Assembly: GCF_014217785.1 (NCBI RefSeq)
Contig: NZ_CP048814.1
Span: 186,001-250,000, forward strand
Source of the DNA: Rhodococcus triatomae
GTDB lineage: Bacteria > Actinomycetota > Actinomycetes > Mycobacteriales > Mycobacteriaceae
Direction: 5' to 3'
DNA length: 64,000 bases
In this document: one piece after another, positions 29,075-36,843 of the stretch
Layout of the letters: each line of letters starts with the position of its first letter
Numbering within the stretch: the first letter of the stretch is position 1
The notes under the pieces: generated by a model
What the model saw: only the letters and a program-made list of their open reading frames with translations
Told to the model about the DNA's origin: nothing
Database searches by the model: none
Translations under genes and position numbers: made by a program

Positions 29075-29508
29075 CCTTCCACCCGCTTCTTCAGTTCCTT
29101 GAGCGCGGTGTCGGTGATGACCTTCTCCGCCTTGCGCTTGAACAGCCCGATCATGGGGATCGTCAGGTCGACGGTGAGTTCGTACGTCACGGTGGTGCCG
29201 CCCCCGGGCTCCGGCTCGAGCGTGTACGAGCCGTACTGCGACTTCTGGATCTCCCCCCGTACCAGCTCCCACGAGACGGACAGTCCGTCCGGCGCCCACT
29301 GGTACCGCAACTCGTAGGTGTCCTTGACCATGCCGGCGTCGAGCACGAACCGCACCTGGTTCGCGCGGCCACCCGGCCCCGGCTCGGTGATCTCCACCGA
29401 CGTGGCCGCGTCCACCCACGCGGGGTACTCGTCGAAGTCCGCGATCACATCCATCACCCTGGCCGGCGGCGCGTCGACGGTGATCGACCTCTTCGTCCTC
29501 TCGGGCAT
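29071..29508 (-). CDS. SRPBCC (polyketide cyclase/START-like) protein, Rv2185c type
   Basis: This 145-aa protein has the helix-grip fold that binds hydrophobic ligands. MPERTKRSITVDAPPARVMDVIADFDEYPAWV is the classic start of the coenzyme Q-binding/polyketide cyclase family. It ends in a basic helix (GLFKRKAEKVITDTALKELK), which may touch membrane. It lies upstream of, and coupled to, the ArsA-like ATPase. AGAGGAAG before the ATG is a good ribosome-binding site. The ligand is unknown. Confidence 0.87.
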   Translation of the reverse strand: MPERTKRSITVDAPPARVMDVIADFDEYPAWVDAATSVEITEPGPGGRANQVRFVLDAGMVKDTYELRYQWAPDGLSVSWELVRGEIQKSQYGSYTLEPEPGGGTTVTYELTVDLTIPMIGLFKRKAEKVITDTALKELKKRVEG

Positions 29509-29630
29509 GTCCGTGAACGCTTCCTCTCGTGAAGTACGGGTACCGGGCAGGCGTGGCCGCCACCCGGTCGGGACGACGGTGTGCGCCTATTCACACACGA
29601 TTCGCGTCGGCGCACAACCATTCGGGGTGG

Positions 29631-30035
29631 TCAGTGTGGCGGCTCTCCCGCGGCACGGCCGGCCTCGAGCTCGTCCTTGATCTCGAAGGACATCTGCTTG
29701 CCCTGGACCCGGCGGCGGCGGTTGAGCGCCGCGAGATCGAGCGTGGCGACCTTCTCCGGCGCCACTCCGGCCGGCTCGGCGTGAACGAAGTAATGGATGA
29801 TCGCACCGTCCAACACCGGCTCGAGCCACACCTCCATCGTCCCGGTGAGGGGGCCGTCGACGACCCAGCGGACGCCCTTGTCGGCGCGATCCTCGCGGAC
29901 CGACAGCCGGAGGTCGGGCCACCATCGCCGCCAGCGGGTGGGCGAATTCAGGGACCGGGCGATCCGTTCCGGCGGCGCCGCGACGAAGGTCTGGTCTGCG
30001 ACCTGGATGCTGCTCACCCCGATAGCTTCACACAT
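29631..30035 (-). CDS. Second SRPBCC-like protein (Rv2186c position)
   Basis: This is a 134-aa protein with a probable SRPBCC fold: IQVADQTFVAAPPERIARSLNSPTRWRRWWPDLRL, alternating beta strands, then a C-terminal helix (VQGKQMSFEIKDELEAG). It resembles mycobacterial polyketide-cyclase-like proteins at this locus. The ATG at 30035 has a GAGGAC about 10 nt upstream; a GTG at 30017 is the alternative. The 122-bp gap to the next SRPBCC gene suggests a separate unit or a loose operon on the same strand. Function is unknown. Confidence 0.75.
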   Translation of the reverse strand: MCEAIGVSSIQVADQTFVAAPPERIARSLNSPTRWRRWWPDLRLSVREDRADKGVRWVVDGPLTGTMEVWLEPVLDGAIIHYFVHAEPAGVAPEKVATLDLAALNRRRRVQGKQMSFEIKDELEAGRAAGEPPH

Positions 30036-30153
30036 CCCGCAGCCGTCCTCGAGATCGGTGTCACTCGACAGCGCGCCGAAAGCCCGCCCGGCAGCCGGTC
30101 GATCTCATCCTGAACGCCCGTCCACGCCGGTCACATCCGAAGGTCTAAAGTTG

Positions 30154-30182
30154 TGTGACAAACACCTACTCGCCAGTATCTA
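30154..30182 (+). promoter_or_regulatory. Candidate fadD15 promoter
   Basis: TGTGAC (30154-30159), a 17-nt spacer and TATCTA (30177-30182) lie about 30 bp before the GTG. The -10 lacks the final T of the usual TANNNT. Confidence 0.4.
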
Positions 30183-30211
30183 CACGATCGTCAGTGCCCC
30201 CGGAGGTTTTC

Positions 30212-32023
30212 GTGCCCGAGTTCACCGCCCCACAGTCCTTCACGATTCCCGACGACGCCTCGGCTGTGGACTCGGTGTTCACCCGGGCTCAGACCAAGCC
30301 GGCGTCACTGGTGTACAAGCGCAAAGCGGGCTCGGCCTGGGTCGACGTCACCGCTGCGGAGTTCGCCGAGAAGGTCACCTCCGTCGCCAAGGGCCTGATC
30401 GCACTGGGCATCGAGCAGGGCGACCGCGTCGCCCTCATGTCCGCCACCCGTTACGAGTGGCCGCTCGTCGACTACGCGATCTGGGCCGCCGGTGCCGTCA
30501 CCGTCCCGATCTACGAGACGTCGTCCGCCGAGCAGGTGCGCTGGATCCTCGAGGACTCCGAGGCCACGCTCCTCGTCGTCGAGACGGAGAAGCACCGCGA
30601 GACGGTCGCCGAGGTCACCGACGCCGCCCCGAGCGTGCGCAAGGTCCTGCAGATCGAGGCCGCGTCCGGTGCACGCGGCGCGGTCGAGGAACTGACCGCA
30701 CTCGGCGCGGACGTCTCCGACGACGACGTGCAGGCGCGGATCGCGGCGTTGAAGTCGAGCGATCCGGCCACCCTCATCTACACCTCGGGCACCACCGGAC
30801 GGCCCAAGGGCTGCGCCCTCACTCACGGCAACCTCCTCGCGGAGTCCCGAGGCATCGTCGCCTCCTCGCTCGGTGACCTGCTCACCCAGCCGGGCGTCAC
30901 CACGCTGATGTTCCTGCCCATGGCGCACGTCCTCGCCCGCGCGGTGAGCATCGCCGCGTTCGACGCGGGAGCCGCACTCGGCCACACGAGCGACATCCCC
31001 AACCTGGTTCCGACGTTCGGCGAGTTCAAGCCGGACTTCATCCTGTCCGTTCCCCGCGTGTTCGAGAAGGTGTACAACGCGGCCCGCGCGAAGGCGCACG
31101 GCGAAGGAAAGGGCAAGATCTTCGACGCCGCCGCCGAGACCGCCATCGCGTGGAGCGAGGCCCAGGACAAGGGTGGCGCGGGCCTGGTGCTCAACGCCAA
31201 GCACTTCGTCTTCGACAAGCTCGTCTACTCCAAGCTCAAGTCCGCCCTGGGTGGGCGCTGCCAGCTCGCGATCTCCGGTGGCGCCCCGCTCGGCGCGCGT
31301 CTCGGCCACTTCTTCCGTGGCATCGGCGTCACGATCTACGAGGGCTACGGCCTCACCGAGACGTCCGCGGCCTTCGCGGTGAACACCATCGGGCACCAGA
31401 AGATCGGCACGGTCGGACGTCCACTCGCAGGCAACTCGGTCCGGATCGCCGAGGACGGCGAGATCATGCTCTCCGGCCCGGTCGTGTTCGGCGGGTACTG
31501 GAAGAACGAGAAGGCCACCGCCGAGGCGATCGAGGACGGCTGGTTCCACACCGGTGACCTCGGGTCGCTGGACTCGGAGGGCTACATCACGATCACCGGC
31601 CGCAAGAAGGAAATCCTCGTCACCGCGGGCGGAAAGAACGTCTCCCCCGCCCAGCTCGAGGACCACCTGCGGGCTCACCCGCTGATCAGCCAGGCCATCG
31701 TGGTCGGCGACCAGCAACCGTTCATCGGCGCCCTCGTCACGATCGACGCGGAGGCCCTGCCCGCGTGGAACGAGCGCAACGGCAAGCCCGCCGACACCGC
31801 CGTCGCGGACCTGCTCGCCGACGCCGACCTCACGGCCGAGATCGACGAGGCGATCGCAGAGGCGAACAAGCTGGTCTCGCACGCGGAGGCCATCAAGAAG
31901 TACCGCATCCTGCCGGTGGACTTCAGCGAGGAGACCGGCGAACTCACCCCGACCATGAAGCTCAAGCGCAACGTGGTCTACACGACCTTCGCCGACGACA
32001 TCGCGAAGATCTACGCCAAGTGA
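30212..32023 (+). CDS. fadD15: FadD15-like long-chain fatty-acid--CoA ligase
   Basis: This is a 603-aa AMP-forming acyl-CoA synthetase that activates fatty acids via acyl-AMP. The P-loop-like motif LIYTSGTTGRPKG lies near residues 188-200. Later come ISGGAPLG, YEGYGLTETSAAF, the Asp of HTGDLG, the hinge and ITGRKKEILVTAGGKNVSP. The C-terminal Lys region LTPTMKLKRNVV follows. The GTG at 30212 has a textbook GGAGG 5 nt upstream. Length and architecture match the FadD15/FAA1 group. It is convergent with pimB' across a shared hairpin terminator. Confidence 0.94.
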   Translation: MPEFTAPQSFTIPDDASAVDSVFTRAQTKPASLVYKRKAGSAWVDVTAAEFAEKVTSVAKGLIALGIEQGDRVALMSATRYEWPLVDYAIWAAGAVTVPIYETSSAEQVRWILEDSEATLLVVETEKHRETVAEVTDAAPSVRKVLQIEAASGARGAVEELTALGADVSDDDVQARIAALKSSDPATLIYTSGTTGRPKGCALTHGNLLAESRGIVASSLGDLLTQPGVTTLMFLPMAHVLARAVSIAAFDAGAALGHTSDIPNLVPTFGEFKPDFILSVPRVFEKVYNAARAKAHGEGKGKIFDAAAETAIAWSEAQDKGGAGLVLNAKHFVFDKLVYSKLKSALGGRCQLAISGGAPLGARLGHFFRGIGVTIYEGYGLTETSAAFAVNTIGHQKIGTVGRPLAGNSVRIAEDGEIMLSGPVVFGGYWKNEKATAEAIEDGWFHTGDLGSLDSEGYITITGRKKEILVTAGGKNVSPAQLEDHLRAHPLISQAIVVGDQQPFIGALVTIDAEALPAWNERNGKPADTAVADLLADADLTAEIDEAIAEANKLVSHAEAIKKYRILPVDFSEETGELTPTMKLKRNVVYTTFADDIAKIYAK

Positions 32024-32028
32024 TCCGC

Positions 32029-32063
32029 GGCTGCCCGGGCCGGCCACGGCCACCCGGGCAGCC
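32029..32063. terminator. Bidirectional hairpin between fadD15 and pimB'
   Basis: An 11-bp GGCTGCCCGGG stem (32029-32039 with 32053-32063) with a 13-nt loop lies in the 48-bp space between the two convergent stops, so it can serve both genes. Confidence 0.75.
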
Positions 32064-32071
32064 ACCCCGGG

Positions 32072-33199
32072 TCAGCCCAGGAGCCGTTGCAGCCGGGCCC
32101 CGAGCACGTCCCAGCGCCATTCCCGCTCGATCCACGCCCGCCCGGCCGCGCCCATCGCCGCGGCGCGGTCCGGATCCGCGAGCAGTGCACTCACCTCGCG
32201 GGCCACGGCATCGACCGATCGGCCGTCGACGACCACTCCGGTCTCGTTCTGCCGCACCGCTTCCGGCGCGCCTCCCGAGGTTCCCGCCACCACCGGGACA
32301 CCGGTCGCCGAGGCCTCCAGGAAGACGATTCCCAGCCCCTCCACGTCGAGACCTCCCCCGCGGGTACGGCACGGCATCGCGAACACGTCGGCGATCGTGT
32401 GGTGGGCAGCCAACTCCGCGGACGGCACCGTGCCGGTGAAGACCACGTGCTCGTCCATTCCGGTGGACCGCACCAGCGACCGGAGCCGCTCCTCGTAGGG
32501 GCCACCGCCGACGATCACGAGCACGGTGCCGTCCACGGCCGCGCGAATCTGCGGGAGCGCCCTGATCAAGACGTCCTGGCCCTTGCGCGGCACCAGCCGG
32601 GACAGGCACAGCACCGTGGGCCGGTTCCCCAGCCCGTATCGGTGACGAAGCTCGGCACGGGCGCCGGCATCGGGGCGGAACCGTTCGGTGTCCACTCCGG
32701 GCGGCAGATGTTCGAGCGCCGCCCGCGCACCGAACGCGGAGGCGAACCTCCCCCGCGTGTACTTGCTCACGTAGGTGGTCACGTCGGTGTTCTCGCCGAT
32801 GCGTCGCAGGGCGCTCCGCGCCACCGGGAGCATCGACCACCCGACCTCGTGGCCGTGGGTACTCGCGACGACGCACCCGGCGCCCGCCCGGCGCACGGCC
32901 GGGGCCAGCAGCGCGAGCGGAGCCGCGGCGCCGAACCACACGGTGCCGCAGTCGTGCTCGGCGACCAGTCGCGCCGCGCGCCGCGCGACCGCGGGAGTCG
33001 GGAGCATCAGGGTGGTCGGATGCCGCACGATCCGGAACGGCTGCTGCGCGTCGTACCGCACGTGCGAGTCTCCCCGCCACCTCGGCGCATAGACGACGAG
33101 TTCCTCGGCGGGGAGCTGACGGGCGAACGCACTCAGATACGACTGGATACCGCCGGGTCGCGGCGGAAAGTCGTTCGTCACCAGCAGGGTTCGACGCAT
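32072..33199 (-). CDS. pimB: PimB', GDP-Man-dependent PIM alpha-mannosyltransferase
   Basis: This is a 375-aa GT4 (GT-B fold) glycosyltransferase that adds the second mannose to phosphatidylinositol monomannoside. The N-terminus is MRRTLLVTNDFPPRPGGIQS. The nucleotide-sugar region has LSRLVPRKGQDVLIRAL and VIVGGGPYEERL, and the EX7E-like motif is GLGIVFLEASATGVPVV. These match mycobacterial PimB' (Rv2188c). It supplies the PIM2 anchor that is built on by MptA-class enzymes, linking it to the mannosyltransferase genes upstream. The start ATG is leaderless (TACGGT, then 6 nt). Confidence 0.92.
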   Translation of the reverse strand: MRRTLLVTNDFPPRPGGIQSYLSAFARQLPAEELVVYAPRWRGDSHVRYDAQQPFRIVRHPTTLMLPTPAVARRAARLVAEHDCGTVWFGAAAPLALLAPAVRRAGAGCVVASTHGHEVGWSMLPVARSALRRIGENTDVTTYVSKYTRGRFASAFGARAALEHLPPGVDTERFRPDAGARAELRHRYGLGNRPTVLCLSRLVPRKGQDVLIRALPQIRAAVDGTVLVIVGGGPYEERLRSLVRSTGMDEHVVFTGTVPSAELAAHHTIADVFAMPCRTRGGGLDVEGLGIVFLEASATGVPVVAGTSGGAPEAVRQNETGVVVDGRSVDAVAREVSALLADPDRAAAMGAAGRAWIEREWRWDVLGARLQRLLG

Positions 33200-33205
33200 G
33201 GGACC

Positions 33206-33211
33206 ACCGTA
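33206..33211 (-). promoter_or_regulatory. -10 TACGGT of a leaderless transcript (pimB')
   Basis: TACGGT ends 6 nt before the ATG at 33199. Confidence 0.65.
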
Positions 33212-33261
33212 GGACGCAGCGATCGGGATCCTCACCCCGGGTGCGGCTACCGTCGCGCTCC

Positions 33262-34611
33262 TCAGGCGAACCGGCCGGGCACCCAGCGAGCCCAGTCCTC
33301 GACGAGTGCGGCGACGCCGACACCCAGACGGGTACGGACCACCTCGTCCACCTCCGCGTCGGTACGGGCACCGGTCGCCAACGCGCGGTACAGATCGGTG
33401 AGGGCCCGCTCGCCGTACCTGTCGGCGACGTACGCACACACCGACCACGCCGTCTCGTACGCCACTGCCGCCGAGTCCCCCGCGAAGTCCGCATCCGAGG
33501 GCAGCGCCCCGGGAAGGTCGTCCGACGCGAACCGGGCGGCCAACTCGGGAGCCAGGACCCGCGCGGGCCGGTCCTCGTCCCGGTGGGCCACGTACTCCGC
33601 GTATCCCTCCAGCATCCACATCGGAGATCCGTCGACGGTGACCGCGCGCGCCGCGATGTGAGTGAGCTCGTGACGGAGCACCCCGGCCCGCGAGTGCTCA
33701 CCGAGCCGCTCGTCGGCGGTGGGACCGAACACGATTCGCTGACCGGACGGGGACACCTCGCCGGGCAGCGGGGCGTCCGACACGGCGACGGCGGCGATGT
33801 TCGCGCCGTCGTGACCGGGCCCGACGAGTGCGCTGAACTCCTCGTGGGAGGCGGTGACGACCACGACGGCGCGTCGGGCCCAGGAGTCACCCCAGATCCG
33901 GCTCACGTGGTCGATCGCGGGGCCGACCTCCCGGGCGAGTGCGTCGCGCATCGGTTCGTCGCCCGGATGCGCGAGGACGACCGAGGGGCCGCCCGCTGTC
34001 TGCACCGTCGTGACCGTGACCGGGCCGTGGTCCCACGGCCCCCGCCAGGTCTCCCGATCGGTCCCGGGAATCGGCGCATCGGACACCAGTAACCAGTCCG
34101 CACCACGTCGGGCCACGAGAAGGGACACCGGCTTCCGGGTCGGTTGCTCGTCGGCTCCGGCGAGCGCGTGCCGGAACCGGGCGGTGGGCGCCCACAACTC
34201 GGTCCCGTCGAATCGCTCGGTCCACTGCGGCGGAACGACCACGGACTCACCGGTGAGCTCGTATCCGAAATCCGCGAACGGGACACCGCTCGCCCACCGG
34301 GCCCGGTTGACCTGATCGTCGCGGAAGGCCGGATCCGCCGCGTCGTCGACGAGTCCGACGACGGCGGCTTCGTCGCCGCTCACCGTCGCGGTCGCCCAGC
34401 GGTCGAGTAGTTCCTGGACACCCCTGGCCCGCTCGGCATCGAGGGGATCGGCGTCGGCAACGGCCACGCCGGCCGTGCTCTGGTCGTCCTCGCGAGCGAG
34501 TGCCGCGACGCCCATGACGGCCGCCACAGCGACGACGAGGCCCCCGAGAGCGAACCGCTCCCACGGCCGCACCTGGGGCGGGGTGGAGACGGGCGACGCG
34601 GATCCGGGCAC
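33262..34611 (-). CDS. Membrane-anchored gluzincin-type metalloprotease (peptidase MA-like)
   Basis: This is a 449-aa protein. One N-terminal transmembrane helix (about residues 20-39) leaves the rest outside the membrane. A long beta-rich region of unknown class is followed by the zinc motif LRHELTHIAARA (His314-Glu315-Leu-Thr-His318). Glutamates in MLEGYAEYVAH (Glu335, Glu339) suit the third zinc ligand of a gluzincin. A helical C-terminal part completes a peptidase MA-like domain. No substrate is known. It sits between pimB' and an NlpC/P60 wall hydrolase, so an envelope role such as processing of exported proteins is plausible but inferred. Confidence 0.8.
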   Translation of the reverse strand: MPGSASPVSTPPQVRPWERFALGGLVVAVAAVMGVAALAREDDQSTAGVAVADADPLDAERARGVQELLDRWATATVSGDEAAVVGLVDDAADPAFRDDQVNRARWASGVPFADFGYELTGESVVVPPQWTERFDGTELWAPTARFRHALAGADEQPTRKPVSLLVARRGADWLLVSDAPIPGTDRETWRGPWDHGPVTVTTVQTAGGPSVVLAHPGDEPMRDALAREVGPAIDHVSRIWGDSWARRAVVVVTASHEEFSALVGPGHDGANIAAVAVSDAPLPGEVSPSGQRIVFGPTADERLGEHSRAGVLRHELTHIAARAVTVDGSPMWMLEGYAEYVAHRDEDRPARVLAPELAARFASDDLPGALPSDADFAGDSAAVAYETAWSVCAYVADRYGERALTDLYRALATGARTDAEVDEVVRTRLGVGVAALVEDWARWVPGRFA

Positions 34612-34656
34612 GGCGCAGTAGTTTATGCGCTGCCGGCCGGAACGGCACGACCGGCG

Positions 34657-35742
34657 TCAGTAGCGGCGAGCCCCCGCATACGGCATCCGGTCCATGGACT
34701 CGACTTTGACGGGCACCCCGAACGTCGAGGCGTGGAGCACGTTGCCGCCGCCCGCATAGATCCCCACGTGCGATGCATCGTTGTAGAAGATGACGACGTC
34801 GCCGGGCTGCAGTTGGTCGCGGGGCACCGGAATGCCTCCCTGCGCCTGGGCCTGGCTCGACCGCGGCAGGTTCTTTCCGATCTGCTTGTACGACCACACG
34901 ACGAGTCCCGAACAGTCGAACGAGCTGGGCCCGGTCGCACCCCAGGCGTACGGGCTACCGATACGGGTGAGGCCCGCCTGGAGCGCACCGGAACCGGCTC
35001 CCGGGACCAGGCCGGACAGGATCACTCCGGGATCGACTCCGGGCGGGAACGGTGTGCCCGCCAGCTGCGCTCGCTCGGCACCGGTGAGCCCCTCGAACGC
35101 CTTCGTCACTTCCACGATCTGCGCTTCCAGCTCGCTCTGCCGGCGCTGGAGGTCGTCGCTGAGTGCCTTCGCCTGCTCGCTGGCGGCCCGGGCGGCATCC
35201 GCGGAGGCCTGCGAGGCCTCCGCAGCCTCCCGCGCCTGAGCCGATGCCGCCGTGTACTGCGACACGTCGTCGGCGGTGCGACCAGCGATCACGTCCAGCG
35301 CCGACATCTGGTCGAGGAGTTGCTGCGGCGAGTCGCTGACGAGCAGGGCGAACAATCGATTGGTGCGCGCCCCCTGGTAGTTGGCGGTGACCAGCTTGTC
35401 GACCGTCGGCTGGAACCGGGCGACCTCGGCGGTCGCCGCGTCCAGGATGCCGCGATCGTGTTCGGCCCGCGCCTCCTGTTCGCGCTGGGCGTCCAGTTTG
35501 GCGTCGAGATCGATCTGCGCGTTGTGCAGCGCTTCGTTCGTCTGCTCGGATTCGCGGGCGATCTCGCCGAGCCGGGCGATCGCCTCCGTGGGGTTGTCCA
35601 CCACGGGGTCGGCACCGGATCCGGCAGGGAGGACCACGGACACCGCGGCGAGCACCCCGGCCACGAGTGCGGCGCGGACCGAGTGGCGTACCGGTCGGGC
35701 GACCACGATTCGGGCAGGCACGGGAAGCACTTCTCCGTTCAT
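34657..35742 (-). CDS. NlpC/P60 peptidoglycan hydrolase with coiled coil (RipC/Rv2190c-like)
   Basis: This is a 361-aa secreted endopeptidase. A signal sequence (AALVAGVLAAVSVVLPAGSGA) comes first, then a coiled-coil domain of about 190 residues rich in Ala/Gln/Glu. The C-terminal NlpC/P60 domain has the catalytic Cys in SSFDCSGLVVWSY and His residues in DASHVGIYAGGGNVLHAS. It should cut stem peptides between D-Glu and meso-DAP. The coiled coil in relatives responds to FtsEX. The frame is open back to 35829, but a strong promoter is predicted at 35813-35841. The ATG at 35742 is therefore the likely start, leaving a leader of about 60 nt. Confidence 0.9.
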   Translation of the reverse strand: MNGEVLPVPARIVVARPVRHSVRAALVAGVLAAVSVVLPAGSGADPVVDNPTEAIARLGEIARESEQTNEALHNAQIDLDAKLDAQREQEARAEHDRGILDAATAEVARFQPTVDKLVTANYQGARTNRLFALLVSDSPQQLLDQMSALDVIAGRTADDVSQYTAASAQAREAAEASQASADAARAASEQAKALSDDLQRRQSELEAQIVEVTKAFEGLTGAERAQLAGTPFPPGVDPGVILSGLVPGAGSGALQAGLTRIGSPYAWGATGPSSFDCSGLVVWSYKQIGKNLPRSSQAQAQGGIPVPRDQLQPGDVVIFYNDASHVGIYAGGGNVLHASTFGVPVKVESMDRMPYAGARRY

Positions 35743-35812
35743 CGGTACTCGGTTCGCCCTCCGTGGGCGCGATCTGCGGGACACGTCGCCGTCGTGGCGA
35801 ATGGTCTCGAAC

Positions 35813-35841
35813 AGGTTACGGAATGGCATCTGTCGTGTCCA
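35813..35841 (-). promoter_or_regulatory. Promoter of the RipC-like gene (TGGACA-N17-TAACCT)
   Basis: On the minus strand TGGACA (35836-35841) and TAACCT (35813-35818) are 17 nt apart. The surrounding CGTAACCTNTTCGAGACC is shared with the promoter of the second NlpC/P60 gene. Confidence 0.7.
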
Positions 35842-35903
35842 CCCTGGGTGAATTCGATCGAAATCGTGACCTGAACGAGCCGCCAGGTCTGCCGGAAAGA
35901 CGA

Positions 35904-35942
35904 CGAGGGCGGGTCCGAATCGTCGATTCGGACCCGCCCTCG
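35904..35942 (-). terminator. 19-bp perfect hairpin after the second NlpC/P60 gene
   Basis: Arms 35904-35922 and 35924-35942 are perfectly complementary around one central base (in practice a loop of a few nt). It lies 80 bp past the stop at 36023 and before the promoter of the RipC-like gene, so it separates the two hydrolase genes. Confidence 0.8.
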
Positions 35943-36022
35943 GGGCGCGGTGGCCAGGCGTCGGTTGACTCCGCGCATCCCTCCCCGACTTCGAGGCGTG
36001 CGGTGGTCGATCCGGACCTGGA

Positions 36023-36583
36023 TCAGAAGCGGCGGGCTCCGTCGTAGGGCATCGACGAGATCGGCGCGACCTTGACGGGCTGACCCGAGGTGGACGCGTG
36101 GATCACGTTGCCGTTGCCCGCGTAGATACCGGAGTGCGAGCCGCCGTAGAAGGACACGACGTCGCCGGGCTTCAGATCGGACTGCGACACGGGCGAGCCG
36201 GCGGAGGCCTGCTCGTAGCTCGTGCGCGGCACGTTGAGGCCGGCCTGCTTGAAGGCCCACTGGATCAGACCCGAGCAGTCGAACGAGTCCGGACCCGCGG
36301 CGCCGTACACGTACGGAGCACCGAGCTTGGACTCGGCGGCCTGAACGGCCTTGTCTCCCACGCTCACCTGCGGGGCGGGTGCGGCGGGGGCACCACCGGG
36401 AGGCGTGAGTGCGTTCTGGATCTCCGGCGGAATCACGACGCCGGGGATGTCGAAGGTTCCGACACCGGGGATGGTGATCGGGTCCGCGGTCGCGGGAACC
36501 GCGGTCATGGTGAAGGCTCCGGCTGCGAGCGCTCCGATGACGGCCACGCGCTTGACGGACCGTGTGGAAACTAGTGACGCCAC
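36023..36583 (-). CDS. Small secreted NlpC/P60 peptidoglycan hydrolase under c-di-AMP riboswitch
   Basis: This is a 186-aa exported endopeptidase. A signal peptide (VAVIGALAAGAFTMTAVPATA) and a short Pro-rich linker precede a complete NlpC/P60 domain. Cys103 lies in DSFDCSGLIQW, His150 in GGSHSGIYAG and His162 in VIHAS. It lacks the coiled coil of its neighbour, like RipB/RipD-size enzymes. It should cleave DAP-containing stem peptides. The GTG at 36583 follows GGAG at about 10 nt. The 5' leader carries a ydaO-type aptamer ending 30 nt before the start, so c-di-AMP should control expression. Confidence 0.92.
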   Translation of the reverse strand: MASLVSTRSVKRVAVIGALAAGAFTMTAVPATADPITIPGVGTFDIPGVVIPPEIQNALTPPGGAPAAPAPQVSVGDKAVQAAESKLGAPYVYGAAGPDSFDCSGLIQWAFKQAGLNVPRTSYEQASAGSPVSQSDLKPGDVVSFYGGSHSGIYAGNGNVIHASTSGQPVKVAPISSMPYDGARRF

Positions 36584-36613
36584 GAAAGGGGTACTCCGTT
36601 TCTTCCTCTTCGT

Positions 36614-36758
36614 CCGCCGACCGAGTTAGCTGACGGGTTCGGGCTGGGAAGATCAGCCCTACCCCCCGGTCCGTACGAGACGGCCCGGCGGGATTCACCC
36701 CAGTGGAAACGTGGGTTCCCGGCTCGGCACCCGTGGTCCCGGGTGCCCGATTAGGCGG
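36614..36758 (-). promoter_or_regulatory. c-di-AMP riboswitch (ydaO/yuaA leader)
   Basis: The minus strand shows the ydaO core elements in order: CCGCCTAATC at the 5' side, TGGGGTGAATCC, then GGGTAGGGCTGATC and CCCGAACCCGTCAGCTAACT, and the closing GGCGG. The P1 helix CCGCC/GGCGG (36754-36758 with 36614-36618) closes the aptamer. These match the Bacillus ydaO consensus as I remember it. In actinobacteria the class precedes wall-hydrolase genes, as here. High c-di-AMP normally turns expression off. No separate terminator hairpin is evident, so control may act on translation. Confidence 0.93.
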
Positions 36759-36813
36759 TGACCCGGCGATGCCGTCCCGGTCTGGGGCGGCGAGACTCCG
36801 CAAGGTCTCGAAA

Positions 36814-36843
36814 AGGTTACGAAACAGCATCCGGCCCTGTCGA
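36814..36843 (-). promoter_or_regulatory. Promoter of the riboswitch-controlled NlpC/P60 gene (TCGACA-N18-TAACCT)
   Basis: TCGACA (36838-36843) and TAACCT (36814-36819) on the minus strand would start RNA near 36806, about 50 nt before the aptamer and about 220 nt before the gene. Confidence 0.65.

Noticed and set aside
35743-35829. N-terminal extension of the RipC-like protein beginning MPFRNLFETIR
   Set aside because: It overlaps a well-formed promoter (TGGACA-N17-TAACCT), is not part of the usual signal peptide, and the same DNA motif occurs outside any matching frame at the neighbouring gene.
35836-35860. GGGTGAAT on the plus strand resembling a ydaO core element near the RipC-like gene
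   Set aside because: Wrong strand for the gene and none of the other aptamer elements are nearby.
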